A stretch of 28,887 nucleotides of DNA from Bdellovibrionaceae bacterium UBA6776 (GCA_002453155.1 DKGG01000012.1:1-28887); one strand, 5' to 3'; counted from the first letter of the stretch, positions 8,454 through 16,622 are shown. Numbers and translations: made by a program. The notes: generated from the letters alone by a model not told the origin.

Positions 8454-9148
8454 ACCGAAAATCCTCCACGGGCCGAACCACCCAGAGGCTGCTGTACAAA
8501 GTCGTCTTCTAGAAAATTGTTAAAATCTTGAGGAAGACCTCCGTCCACTTCATCATCAATTAAGGAAACACTTTTAATGAAGTTGATCGAGTGGTCCGTT
8601 GCACCCAAAAGGATGTGCTCTCCTGCGATTCTTACAACCACAAGGTTCTGCTTCGGCGAAAGTGCTCTTTGAGAAATGATATCCAATGCCACTTTTGAGG
8701 AGGAGGGATTCTTTTTCTTTGCATATTTTTTTGCAAAGATCAGAAGGCCCACAGACAGTCCGATCACCACCGCAGCCCCAAGAAGCATTCTCATCCACGG
8801 AGACGAAGACTCTTTTTCCTCTTCGACCGAACCTCGAAAGGCTGGAATTTGCGATTCCTTCTGTTCGGTGGAGGATTTTTCCGCTGTTGTCTCTTTTGCG
8901 GTTTTTGCAATTTTGACTTCTGGAATGGTTTCGGGTTCAACATTCACCGCAGTATTCTCACTGGAATCTACAGCTTGAGAGTTGGCGCTTGAAGGTGAAT
9001 TAGAGTTCGCCTCGGCCTCTTTATTTTGAGCAATCAGTTGCTCGGCCGCAGCAATCATTTCGTCGTCTGTCATTCGATTCTGTGGCTCGTTGGCCCAAGC
9101 TGTCGCCGAGCAAAGCAATACCGTCAGAAATATAGATTTCAGTTTCAT
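8450..9148 (-). CDS. fliO: Flagellar biosynthesis protein FliO
   Basis: A FliO-type protein of 232 residues from the preferred start (MKLKSIFLT), or 236 from an in-frame ATG at 9160. The shorter start puts GGTGGG just upstream and gives a clean signal peptide ending AWA. An acidic Ser/Glu/Thr-rich periplasmic region (about 20-110) is followed by one membrane helix (about 121-140, MLLGAAVVIGLSVGLLIFAK), then a cytosolic domain with the FliO-like KKNPSSSKVALDIISQRALS and QNLVVVRIAGEHILLGAT. FliO assists assembly of the FliP pore. The periplasmic extension is longer than in enterobacterial FliO. Position between fliN and fliP is the standard one. Confidence 0.88.
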   Translation of the reverse strand: MKLKSIFLTVLLCSATAWANEPQNRMTDDEMIAAAEQLIAQNKEAEANSNSPSSANSQAVDSSENTAVNVEPETIPEVKIAKTAKETTAEKSSTEQKESQIPAFRGSVEEEKESSSPWMRMLLGAAVVIGLSVGLLIFAKKYAKKKNPSSSKVALDIISQRALSPKQNLVVVRIAGEHILLGATDHSINFIKSVSLIDDEVDGGLPQDFNNFLEDDFVQQPLGGSARGGFSV

Positions 9149-9175
9149 ATCCCACCCCATGTTTTTAAATGTCCG

Positions 9176-9556
9176 TTACTTCAGTTGTTCCACTCGCTCA
9201 GCTGGCGAAATAATATCTGTCAATCGAACACCGAACTTCTCGTTCACAACGACGGCTTCCCCTCTCGCCACCATTTTGTCGTTCACGTAGACTTCCATTG
9301 GCTCCCCAGCCAATTTGTTCAGTTCAATCACACTGCCTTGACCCAGGTTGAGAAGATCATTCACAACCATTTTGGTTCTTCCAAGCTCCACAGAAACACG
9401 AAGAGGAATGTCTAGAATCAAAGCCAGATTTCGATCATTTTCCTCTGTCAGAGTTCTGCCTTGCTCCTTTTCATCATGAGCTTCCTCTTCTCCACCCTCC
9501 ATGGTGGAGTCGACTTCCTCGAGTGCTGCCGCTAGATTGCTGTTATCATCTGACAT
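9176..9556 (-). CDS. fliN: Flagellar motor switch protein FliN
   Basis: A 126-residue FliN, a C-ring subunit that with FliM forms the rotor switch. The acidic N-terminal 40 residues are unstructured; the SpoA (CheC-type surface presentation) domain covers about 45-125, with the motifs LDIPLRVSVELGRTKM, LNLGQGSVIELNKLAGEP and ARGEAVVVNEKFGVRLTDI. It is 9 bases downstream of fliM. The size is typical of single-domain FliN. Confidence 0.96.
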   Translation of the reverse strand: MSDDNSNLAAALEEVDSTMEGGEEEAHDEKEQGRTLTEENDRNLALILDIPLRVSVELGRTKMVVNDLLNLGQGSVIELNKLAGEPMEVYVNDKMVARGEAVVVNEKFGVRLTDIISPAERVEQLK

Positions 9557-9565
9557 GACTTCCCC

Positions 9566-10564
9566 TTATTTCTTAATCGGCCGAGTGACTTGAACAGCCA
9601 CTGTTCCGTGATGAATCCCATAAAACGCTTTAAACTTCGGCACATCTTCAATTTCCACATTGAACTCACCCTTGCTGTCTTGATCCAAGGGAATGACATC
9701 GCCCTTTTTCAAAGCCATAAGCTCTTTTAACGTGATTTCACTTTCTCCCAGATTGACGCGAACATTCACATTGGTGTCCATCAACTGGCTGCGAATGATC
9801 TTGGTCCACATTTTTTTATCAGTTTGGTCCGATTCCACTTGGAAACCCGAAGAAAGCTTCTGCTTGATCGGCTCAATGGTGGAATAAGGAATAACCAAAG
9901 TGATGGTTCCATTCGCATTTTCCAATTCCACGTCAAAGGTGGATGCGATGACAATATCCGTTGGCGGAACAATACCGACGAACTGTGGATTGATCTCTGT
10001 TCTTACGAAGGAGGCATCAATCTTTTCGACGGAGGCCCACGCACCTTCCAAATCTTCAAGTGCAAGTCCCACGACTTTTTGAATGATTTGAAGTTCAATC
10101 GGAGTAAAATCTTTTCCTTCAATTTTGGTGTAGGGCCGATCTGCCCCACCAAAGAAACTGTCCACCAGTGCATAGGCCAACTTGCTCTCGATCACAAGAA
10201 GGGCCGAACCTCTTAAGTTGTTGAAACGAAGAACACTCATACAGGTCGGCATTGGTAGAGTGTTGATAAATTCACCAAACTTTAAAAAGTCTGTTGAGGC
10301 ATGAGTAAGAGTTGCAATCTTTCGAAGTGCCGAAGACAACGAAACTCGGAAAGAACGCATGAATTTTTCATAAATGACGTCCAGCTGAGGAAGGCGCCCA
10401 CGGATGATTCGATCTTGTGAGGTTAAATCATAGACGACGACCACGCGATCATCATCACCACCGGCACCTCCGCCGCCGCCGCCATCTTCGCCCTGTGCAA
10501 TTTCCCCTTCGGAAACCGCGGCGAGGAGCGCATCAACTTCAGATTGTGAAAGCACCTGACTCAT
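9566..10564 (-). CDS. fliM: Flagellar motor switch protein FliM
   Basis: A 332-residue FliM. The N-terminal motif LSQSEVDALLAA (residues 5-16) is the CheY-phosphate-binding peptide, so chemotactic switching is expected. A Gly-rich then Asp-rich linker (about 27-40) leads to the middle domain (about 45-230, with DLTSQDRIIRGRLP and a GGADRPY loop) and the C-terminal SpoA domain (about 255-325) that joins FliN. It lies 12 bases after fliL and 9 before fliN. The poly-Gly/Asp linker is unusual in composition but sits in a region that is variable in this family. Confidence 0.96.
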   Translation of the reverse strand: MSQVLSQSEVDALLAAVSEGEIAQGEDGGGGGGAGGDDDRVVVVYDLTSQDRIIRGRLPQLDVIYEKFMRSFRVSLSSALRKIATLTHASTDFLKFGEFINTLPMPTCMSVLRFNNLRGSALLVIESKLAYALVDSFFGGADRPYTKIEGKDFTPIELQIIQKVVGLALEDLEGAWASVEKIDASFVRTEINPQFVGIVPPTDIVIASTFDVELENANGTITLVIPYSTIEPIKQKLSSGFQVESDQTDKKMWTKIIRSQLMDTNVNVRVNLGESEITLKELMALKKGDVIPLDQDSKGEFNVEIEDVPKFKAFYGIHHGTVAVQVTRPIKK

Positions 10565-10576
10565 TCAACTCTCTCC

Positions 10577-11107
10577 CTAGTTAAACAGGAACTCGGTAAA
10601 GTAAACTTTGTTGATTCGACCTTTGGTCAAAAACAGGTTCACTTGGTTTTTAATTTCTTCCCTCAAAGCGTCTTTTCCTTCTTTGGTGGAAATCTCGCCG
10701 TAACTTTTACTGGAAACAATAATGATGATGTAATCGCGAATTTTCGGTTTGATCTTTTCAACTTCTTCTTGAGCTTCCGGACTGCTCATTTCCAATTCCA
10801 TATTGATCTTTACAAGTTTTCGTCCACGACTTCCGGAAAGATTCACCAGGAAAGTTTCAAGTGGAACCAATTGACCAATAAAGTCTTTTGCACTGGCTTC
10901 TTCTTCAAGAGCTTCTTTTTCACCTTGGATGACATCTTCAATGCCGGGCTCGGCAGCTTTTTTCTGCTTGTCCATATAGAGCATTCCACCAACGCCCATC
11001 ACCACCAACATGTTTACGATGGCGAGAATAATAAAGAGTGTGGGCTTACCGCCGGAGCTTTTCGCTTCCGGTGCCGGTGCCTGTTCTGGTGCTGCATTTT
11101 CTGCCAC
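10577..11107 (-). CDS. fliL: Flagellar basal-body-associated protein FliL
   Basis: A 176-residue FliL, a single-pass inner-membrane protein that supports stator function around the motor. An Ala/Pro/Glu-rich cytosolic tail is followed by one membrane helix (about 23-44, TLFIILAIVNMLVVMGVGGM), a linker, and the periplasmic domain with FLVNLSGSRGRKLVKINMEL and the C-terminal KVYFTEFLFN, typical of the family. The start is GTG at 11107, with GGGAGGGG a few bases upstream. It is the first gene of the flagellar operon as seen here. I could not identify its promoter with confidence in 11108-11269. Confidence 0.92.
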   Translation of the reverse strand: MAENAAPEQAPAPEAKSSGGKPTLFIILAIVNMLVVMGVGGMLYMDKQKKAAEPGIEDVIQGEKEALEEEASAKDFIGQLVPLETFLVNLSGSRGRKLVKINMELEMSSPEAQEEVEKIKPKIRDYIIIIVSSKSYGEISTKEGKDALREEIKNQVNLFLTKGRINKVYFTEFLFN

Positions 11108-11269
11108 GGGTCCCCTCCCAAACTTTTGACTCCAAGTTGTCCCACAAATTTGAGAAGCAAGGCGAGTGCCAATAGATCTTCATCGAGTTTGTATGGTTTT
11201 GTTGCTTGACCTTGGTCGTGCGTTTTTCGGCAGAGGCAATTTAATTGGATTTGGGTTTGTTGCCGAGGT

Positions 11270-11956
11270 TCATAATTTTGACTGGACCTCCAAAAACACA
11301 ACCCGTCTTAGGTGCGTGGTGTTGGTGGCGTGTTTGCGGAAACAGTCTCGTCTTTGAAAGGTGGATCGGGCCGGAGGACTCAAAGTCTTCCACTGACCGA
11401 AAGTTAGAATTTTCTTTCGGAACGCATCTATTTCATTGAGTGTAAATTGGGCGCAAGTTCGCGGAACACCCTGGCCTTCCAGATGGTTAAGAAAGACGTA
11501 GTCGCGAACTGTAAGGAAGGCTCTTCGTCCACGAACCACTCTTGAAAAAGGGCGCTCATCCCAAAATTTTCCCGTGAGGCGAGCCCCTCCCCATCTAGGA
11601 TTTCCCACGATGGCCATTCAAGTGGATGAAGTAGTGGCGCGGATAAAGCCATAATAAAAATGTCTGCGCCGAATACGGATGTGAAAGTGCAGGTGATTGC
11701 CCACATTTGCCAAAGACAGCTCTTCGACTCCAAACTTTTTAGAAAATTTTGCGACGATGTTTGAAATGGCTGTTTGATTGCGACGCTGACGAAACGAGAA
11801 GGCGCCCTTTGCCTGACTAGATCTAAGGACCAAGTGCATGGTGGCTTTGGTGTCGATGGGGCGCCCCCGAGATCTTCCTTTGCGAGTTCGAAGAAGTTCT
11901 CCTCCATAGGAAAGACTTGAAGGTTTGATGAGATGAAGTTGTCTTCGAGAACTCAT
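11270..11956 (-). pseudogene. REP-associated tyrosine (Y1/HUH, IS200-like) transposase, split by an in-frame TGA
   Basis: One reading frame encodes a Y1-family transposase of the kind associated with REP palindromes: 112 codons, TGA at 11620-11618, ATG immediately after, then 115 more codons. The first part has a basic start (TRKGRSRGRPIDTK), MHLVLRSSQAKGAFSF and the HUH motif at H88-L89-H90 (NVGNHLHFHI). The second part has KFWDERPFSRVVRGRRAFLT and Y153 (RDYVFLN). This tyrosine lies 65 residues after the first HUH histidine, as expected for the nucleophile. The stop separates the two catalytic elements. TGA-ATG adjacency would permit reinitiation, but a simple nonsense-inactivated gene is the default reading. 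I saw no flanking IS ends. Confidence 0.8.
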
Positions 11957-12044
11957 GTGAACGAAGGTATAACACGAATGAAGTAAAGTGAATGGGTTTT
12001 CTAAAAAATAGGGATAGTTAAATTTATTTCAACTTCACATGAGT
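11951..12044. repeat. 11-bp inverted repeat around the transposase start
   Basis: ACTCATGTGAA (11951-11961) and TTCACATGAGT (12034-12044) are perfect inverted copies 72 bases apart. The left arm contains the transposase ATG. The rest of the AT-rich gap to 12226 holds no ORF or clear regulatory site. The repeat could be a leader structure hiding the start codon, a regulator site or a remnant of an element end. Confidence 0.4.
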
Positions 12045-12226
12045 ACAAACCAGAGATCTGCAGTTTTAAAAAAAGAGATTAAGAGATTAAATAATTTCTC
12101 ATTTCAAAAATAAGAACTTTAAATTCAAAGTTTTTCCGATCTTCAGATGGGAGATCAAATTTAAAATGGCTCTATTTTTCAGGCAAAAATCTTAAAAGAC
12201 CTACACCCCACTCAACAACACGCAAA

Positions 12227-13045
12227 TCAAAAATTCGTCGATTGAATCACAACATCAAACAAGGACGGCGATGCTGCCAAAATGGATTTGTCGCGGATGT
12301 CGAAATGTTCGCCTTTGTAATTGCTCACACGCCCCCCCGCCTCTTTCACAATCAAACTGCCTGCAGCCACATCCCAAGGTTTCAAATCGCTTTCCCAAAA
12401 AGCGTCAAACACCCCTTCGGCAACCAAACACAAATCCAATGCCGCTGCACCGGCACGTCGAACCGCGCGCGATTCGGCCACCAACTTGGAAAAAATTTGA
12501 AGTTGAGACTTCAACGAATCCTTGTTCCCCGGATGAAACCCTGTTGCAAGAACCGCATTGGAAATTGATTTTCTCTCAGAAACTTGAATCTTCTCTGCAT
12601 CACTGGACTTAAGCTCAGACTTAAGACCTTTGACCAGATAGGAACCCCGACCTTTGACCGCCCAGTACTGACGATCCCAAGGAGGAACATCAATCACTCC
12701 CAAAACAACTTCGCCATTCACCATCAAACCAATGCTGATGCAATAAATTGGAAGTCCATAAATAAAGTTGGTCGTTCCATCCAGAGGATCAACCACCCAC
12801 GATGTTTCTTGAAGCTGAGAGTCTTTCCCCAAAAAGACTTCTTCCTCTCCGTACACAGGAATTTCAGGAAAAGCCTCTAAAAGAACTTTACGAATGGCCT
12901 CCTCACTCTTTACGTCCGCTTCACTGACCAGACCCTCAATCCCTTTGTCAGAAACCCTTAAGAGTCCACCAAAATGAGCGAGCTGAATTTTACGGGCCTC
13001 TTGGCAGGCCCTTTGTGCGGATTTGAGTGCTATCTGAAGATCCAT
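12227..13045 (-). CDS. Inositol-monophosphatase family phosphatase (SuhB-like)
   Basis: A 272-residue protein of the Mg2+-dependent, lithium-sensitive phosphatase family. Metal-binding motifs are all present: E67-E68 in YGEEEV, D86-P-L-D89-G-T-T in WVVDPLDGTTNF, and W224-D225 in KPWDVAAGSLIVKEAGG. Likely substrates are inositol-1-phosphate or related sugar phosphates; members also include CysQ- and HisN-type enzymes, and the exact substrate cannot be read from sequence. The motif spacing and length fit SuhB best. It is transcribed divergently from the SPOR-protein gene and stands alone, with no operon partner. Confidence 0.88.
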   Translation of the reverse strand: MDLQIALKSAQRACQEARKIQLAHFGGLLRVSDKGIEGLVSEADVKSEEAIRKVLLEAFPEIPVYGEEEVFLGKDSQLQETSWVVDPLDGTTNFIYGLPIYCISIGLMVNGEVVLGVIDVPPWDRQYWAVKGRGSYLVKGLKSELKSSDAEKIQVSERKSISNAVLATGFHPGNKDSLKSQLQIFSKLVAESRAVRRAGAAALDLCLVAEGVFDAFWESDLKPWDVAAGSLIVKEAGGRVSNYKGEHFDIRDKSILAASPSLFDVVIQSTNF

Positions 13046-13090
13046 CCCCCGATAACAACTCAGAATGGACCAATGTCAAGCCCAGTCTGA

Positions 13091-13120
13091 TTGACCCCCG
13101 TTGTTATGTTCGCCTAAAAT
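13091..13120 (+). promoter_or_regulatory. Sigma-70-type promoter of the SPOR gene
   Basis: TTGACC (13091-13096), an 18-base spacer, and TAAAAT (13115-13120) match the -35 and -10 consensus at 5 of 6 positions each. Transcription would begin near 13127. That is downstream of the ATG at 13123, so the start at 13159 is favoured. Confidence 0.6.
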
Positions 13121-13158
13121 AAATGAATTGGACCGAGAGACCCATGGGAGGGAAATTT

Positions 13159-14085
13159 ATGTCGGACAACCAAAATGCAAAGGCCCCGGAAGAAGGCTCT
13201 CGAATGGACGCCTTAGTAAAAGTGGTTCTCGTATTTTTTATTTCAGTACTTTCATTTTCAGTGGGTACTTTCGTTGGAAAACAAGTGAGTGACAATGATC
13301 ATCGTCGCGCAAGTCTCGAAGGAGATTCCCACGGTGGAGGTCATGAAGCGATGGCTGCAAGTGAAGGCCATGGCGGAGGAGACGCTCACGGTTCTTCAGG
13401 ACACGAAGCGGTTGCTGAAGAAGACGTTGAAGATTTGGCCTCTGAGTTTGTGAAAGACGAAAGATCTGTGGCTTCCGTCGGTGGACACGAAGCGCCTGCA
13501 GATGAAAACGGATACAAGTCGTACAACAAACAAAATTCTCATGAGGAAAAAGCCGCCGGTGGACATGAAGAGCAAGCGTCCCATGAGCCTGACTCCAAGG
13601 CCGAAGAACATGGCCAACCTCACACCGCCAAAAAATCAGGTGGACACGAAGAACAAGCTGCTGAAGAAGCTCATCCCGCAAAGAAACAAGCCGGTCACAC
13701 TTTCAAAGCAGAGTCCTTCAACAACGAAGAGCCCATGGAAGCCGCAAACAAAGTTTCTCACGGACAAGCGCCCACTTCTGGAAAAGTGGTTGAGAAGCCT
13801 CGCAAACCTTCAAGCAGCCTTCCTGGAATTGCCTCCACAAGCATTGGAAAGTACACCGTGCAAGTTGCCGCCTATGCCAGCGAAGGCGATGCACGCAAGT
13901 ATGCATCTCAGTTGAAGAGCAAAGGCTGGAATGCGTTTTATGTTCCTGCGGATGTGAAAGGAACCACTTGGTACCGCGTCAGCGTGGGCCTTTTTGAAGA
14001 ACCTGCCAGCGCGAACTCTTTCAAATCCAAGTTCTTAAAAACTTCGGGAGCAAAAGACGCCCTGGTCGTAAAAATCGTACAGTAA
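13159..14085 (+). CDS. Membrane-anchored SPOR-domain protein with His-rich linker
   Basis: A 308-residue protein from the start at 13159, which has GGGAGGG six bases upstream. In-frame ATGs at 13123 and 13144 are less likely: no ribosome site, and the promoter lies too close. A short cytosolic tail is followed by one membrane helix (VVLVFFISVLSFSVGTFVG), placing the rest in the periplasm. The linker of about 150 residues is rich in His, Glu, Ala and Gly, with five GHE(A/E)xA units and about 16 histidines. The last ~75 residues form a SPOR domain (KYTVQVAAYASEGDARKYAS ... WYRVSVGLF), which binds denuded peptidoglycan at division septa. A role in cell division or wall remodelling is inferred. 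Confidence 0.88.
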   Translation: MSDNQNAKAPEEGSRMDALVKVVLVFFISVLSFSVGTFVGKQVSDNDHRRASLEGDSHGGGHEAMAASEGHGGGDAHGSSGHEAVAEEDVEDLASEFVKDERSVASVGGHEAPADENGYKSYNKQNSHEEKAAGGHEEQASHEPDSKAEEHGQPHTAKKSGGHEEQAAEEAHPAKKQAGHTFKAESFNNEEPMEAANKVSHGQAPTSGKVVEKPRKPSSSLPGIASTSIGKYTVQVAAYASEGDARKYASQLKSKGWNAFYVPADVKGTTWYRVSVGLFEEPASANSFKSKFLKTSGAKDALVVKIVQ

Positions 14086-14131
14086 AAATTGTTCAGTAAA
14101 AAGATAGAGTTCTGATAAAGAACAAAACGAC

Positions 14132-14162
14132 AAAAGGCTCGAGAGAATCGAGCCTTTTTTAT
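14132..14162 (+). terminator. Intrinsic terminator of the SPOR gene
   Basis: GGCTCGA, loop GAGAA, TCGAGCC followed by six or more T. Flanking A/T runs extend the stem to 11 bp. On the minus strand the same stem is followed by TTTT, so it may also stop transcripts of the convergent gene at 14209-14598. Confidence 0.88.
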
Positions 14163-14208
14163 TTCTGTTTAACTTCAATGACAAAGCCAAAATTATCGGC
14201 TTAAAAAC

Positions 14209-14598
14209 CTAAAGCTCTTTGCAGTTTTCCAGGAAAGTGACTCTGTCAGTGCCATCATTCAAACCTAAAAATGCACCAAACGGAAAGCCAGCACCCACCG
14301 TTTTAAAAATGTACCAATCGGGATTGTTCACGGAACACATGGTGACTTTTCGATCGGTGGTGTTACAGGTCAACCCGTTGTCTTGATCCAGAAGCACATG
14401 AACTCCTTGAAAAGTGTAGGAAACAGTAACCCCTCTAAAAGAATTTAAGAAGCCGTAGTCAAAGGTCGCTGTGATCTCAACCACTTCATTTTGATATTCC
14501 ACGTTTGCTTTGCAGATGCCTTTTGTCGGAAGCAACCCCGCGTGGGCTGAAATCGGCATCAAAGTGAAAAAAGAAAATGCGGCAATAAAAGCTTTCAT
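14209..14598 (-). CDS. Small secreted protein of unknown function
   Basis: A 129-residue protein with signal peptide MKAFIAAFSFFTLMPISAHA. The start at 14598 is chosen because AAGGAGA lies 7 bases upstream; an ATG ten codons earlier would spoil the signal peptide. The mature protein has four cysteines (GICKAN, LTCNTT, TMCSVN, ENCKEL), probably two periplasmic disulfides, and alternating hydrophobic segments suggesting a beta-rich fold. I do not recognise a family. It stands alone, with a structured leader upstream. Confidence 0.65.
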   Translation of the reverse strand: MKAFIAAFSFFTLMPISAHAGLLPTKGICKANVEYQNEVVEITATFDYGFLNSFRGVTVSYTFQGVHVLLDQDNGLTCNTTDRKVTMCSVNNPDWYIFKTVGAGFPFGAFLGLNDGTDRVTFLENCKEL

Positions 14599-14637
14599 TG
14601 TGGGTTCTCCTTGGTTTTTGAAATTCATAGCCGAAAT

Positions 14638-14671
14638 GGAGGAGCAAGTCAGGGCTCCTCCTGATTTCAGG
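14638..14671 (-). other. Overlapping hairpins upstream of the small secreted gene
   Basis: GGAGGAGC (14638-14645) and GCTCCTCC (14654-14661) form an 8-bp perfect stem. A second hairpin, CCTG-ATTT-CAGG (14660-14671), shares bases with its right arm, so the two are mutually exclusive. There is no T-tract. It lies about 40 bases before the ATG at 14598 and about 30 after the stop at 14707, so it could be a leader structure or a weak terminator. Confidence 0.35.
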
Positions 14672-14706
14672 CCCGTTAGATAATTTTTACAGAAATATAT
14701 GGGATT

Positions 14707-15267
14707 CTATTTTAACGTCACCTGAAGGGCCAAAAAGAGCGACGCCACCGGATCTGGCATCTGCTCGTACTTCACACCACGCACCTCACCGATCGCACCA
14801 AACCACTTGGAAAACTTGAAAACGCCACCCAATCCAGCTCCCCCATCGATGTAGGTTTTGGAGGTGTCTTCACGAGTAGTTCCCCCCAACTTGGTTTCGA
14901 TGGTGCTTCTTGAGAGCCCCAACCCCAAAGCCACAAAGGGGTGCAAGTTTCTTTCAATCAAAAAATGATACTGCGCCCAGTTCATCCAACCCAAGGTCGA
15001 CGTGGAAATTTCTAAATTTCCTGAACGCGAGGAATCGCTGTTGTAGGTCAGCTCTTCCAAAAGAGAGAGATTCTTCTTTTGAAGATGCAGCCCCAAGTGG
15101 GTGACAGAGTTCGTTTTGTACTCGCTGGCTTCCACCTTTTTTTCACGTCGAATGTCCGCACCGATGCTGAAGTAACCCGAAGTATCCTTGGTCAGATCCA
15201 AAGAAAATGAGGGAATGGAGATCAGCACAGCCAATACGGCAGTTAAAGGAAACAGAAAGGATCTCAT
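14707..15267 (-). CDS. Small outer-membrane beta-barrel-type protein
   Basis: A 186-residue protein with signal peptide MRSFLFPLTAVLAVLISIPS followed by FS. Alternating hydrophobic/polar strands and glycine-aromatic turns (HPFVALGLGLSRST, IDGGAGLGGVFKFSKWFGAI) suggest an eight-stranded outer-membrane barrel of the OmpX/OmpA-barrel size. The final residue is Lys rather than Phe or Trp, which is atypical of outer-membrane proteins. Its start overlaps the stop of the upstream metalloprotease-like lipoprotein by four bases, so the two are co-translated. No specific function can be assigned. Confidence 0.6.
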   Translation of the reverse strand: MRSFLFPLTAVLAVLISIPSFSLDLTKDTSGYFSIGADIRREKKVEASEYKTNSVTHLGLHLQKKNLSLLEELTYNSDSSRSGNLEISTSTLGWMNWAQYHFLIERNLHPFVALGLGLSRSTIETKLGGTTREDTSKTYIDGGAGLGGVFKFSKWFGAIGEVRGVKYEQMPDPVASLFLALQVTLK

Positions 15268-16622
15268 TCTGCAGTCCCGTTTTGCGAAGACTCGGCCTGT
15301 TTCGAAGTCGCAGACTCTTCTTCGTCCTTTTGGTCGCCCTTCTTTTTTGAACCCGTACCTTGATAAGTGGGAACATTTGCATCGGATCGCTTTTTGTTTT
15401 TTCCCATTGAACCAAGTGCTTCAATAATGGCTTTTGCAGCCCGTTCCATTTCTCTCTTTCGATCCATCTCACTGGCTTTGCCTGGCCCCTCGAAAACTCC
15501 AAAAATCCAACTGGTGAGCAGTTCACCATCTTTGTATTTTTCTCGAATCTTTGAACGGCTGTTCATAAGGCTTTTAAAGAAATCTATCGCTACTTTCTCT
15601 TTGAAGTCTGGGGCCTTAGCATCATATTTTTTAGCATAATGTTGAGCTACACGCCGGGCCACCTGAGTTCCCATGGAATAGGCCAACCCTAAAGAATTGC
15701 ATCCCTCACCATAAGAAATGTCTCTTTCCAGCGCATACTCAAACACCTTGCGGGTATAAATTCCATCGGTAGGCTTGCCCACATCACGCTGTCCATCCGA
15801 CGCAAGGCTTTCGTCAAAAAAGTTATTTGCTCCGGTAAATAAGGCGCCATAAAAATCAGCAAGCCCTTCATTCCATCCTCGAAAAATCATGGAATTTACA
15901 GCTTGCTGAAAATGTGCCGTCTTTTTTTCAACGTCATATTTAGACAACTTGGAGGAAATTCCACAACCTTTCGCTTTTTCCAAATGGTGAGGATTCAAAT
16001 CAATGGATTTTCCTTCAGAACTCCTTCCAAGAAGCTCTCCAAAGATTCGATAAAAATGCGCATGAAAGTGTTCGTGGGCAATGATCCCTGTGTTGTACGC
16101 AATGGCAAGACCATTTCCCGAATAGGGAAGAATTGCTGTGACATCTAGAATGTCTCCATCATTGTCTTCAGCTGCGTAGAAGGCGTTGTTGCTTCCGCCG
16201 CCGATGGAGGTCACATCAAATCCCACCTTGCGTGGCCAAGAGATTCTAGAGTCCGGAAATACCGAGTTTTCAAACAGCATCAATCTTTCATAAGCGTAAT
16301 AGATAGAGAGTGCCGCCGTACTCTGAACATCACTGGGAATCCAAACATCGTTCGATGCCACCACATGAGGCTTTGCAGGATCGCCCTTGTAACCGCCAAC
16401 CACCAACTCAGGATTGGGATAAACAATCGCTGCGGGTCCACTGACCTCGTGAACATTCCCAAGGGTTTGGATCCGCGCCTCCACAAGTGTAGAGCCCCCA
16501 TCGGGTTGAATTTCTGGAAGAAGGACTTTCTCAGGATCTCCACTGCCTCGGCCACATGCGGACACAAGGGTAAGCAGGATCGAAAGGCCCAGCACCTTTA
16601 CGACGTATTTATTCATTTGCAT
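15264..16622 (-). CDS. Lipoprotein with gluzincin-like zinc metalloprotease motifs
   Basis: A 452-residue predicted lipoprotein: signal segment VVKVLGLSILLTLVSAC with lipobox cysteine C23. At residues 183-187 it has HEHFH, an HExxH zinc site within GIIAHEHFHAHFY, and at 251-259 NEGLADFYG, which resembles the NExxxD third-ligand helix of gluzincin peptidases. The 65-residue spacing between motifs is longer than in thermolysin (about 20). The C-terminal ~80 residues are charged and low complexity (Lys, Ser, Glu, Gln). I do not recognise the family by name; the peptidase call is inferred from motifs. It is the first gene of a pair with the small barrel protein. Starts at codons 1 and 3 cannot be separated. 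Confidence 0.65.
   Translation of the reverse strand: MQMNKYVVKVLGLSILLTLVSACGRGSGDPEKVLLPEIQPDGGSTLVEARIQTLGNVHEVSGPAAIVYPNPELVVGGYKGDPAKPHVVASNDVWIPSDVQSTAALSIYYAYERLMLFENSVFPDSRISWPRKVGFDVTSIGGGSNNAFYAAEDNDGDILDVTAILPYSGNGLAIAYNTGIIAHEHFHAHFYRIFGELLGRSSEGKSIDLNPHHLEKAKGCGISSKLSKYDVEKKTAHFQQAVNSMIFRGWNEGLADFYGALFTGANNFFDESLASDGQRDVGKPTDGIYTRKVFEYALERDISYGEGCNSLGLAYSMGTQVARRVAQHYAKKYDAKAPDFKEKVAIDFFKSLMNSRSKIREKYKDGELLTSWIFGVFEGPGKASEMDRKREMERAAKAIIEALGSMGKNKKRSDANVPTYQGTGSKKKGDQKDEEESATSKQAESSQNGTAE

Noticed and set aside
11014..11301. 95-codon minus-strand frame with a protein-like middle, upstream of and into fliL
   Set aside because: Its second half is a shadow of fliL in another frame, its start has no ribosome site, and the overlap with fliL is about 90 bases. 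The middle part (LDEDLLALALLLKFVGQLG) is curious but unsupported.
12170..12200. ATTTTT...AAAAAT hairpin downstream of the phosphatase gene
   Set aside because: A six-pair A/T stem with no GC and no T-tract; too weak to call a terminator.
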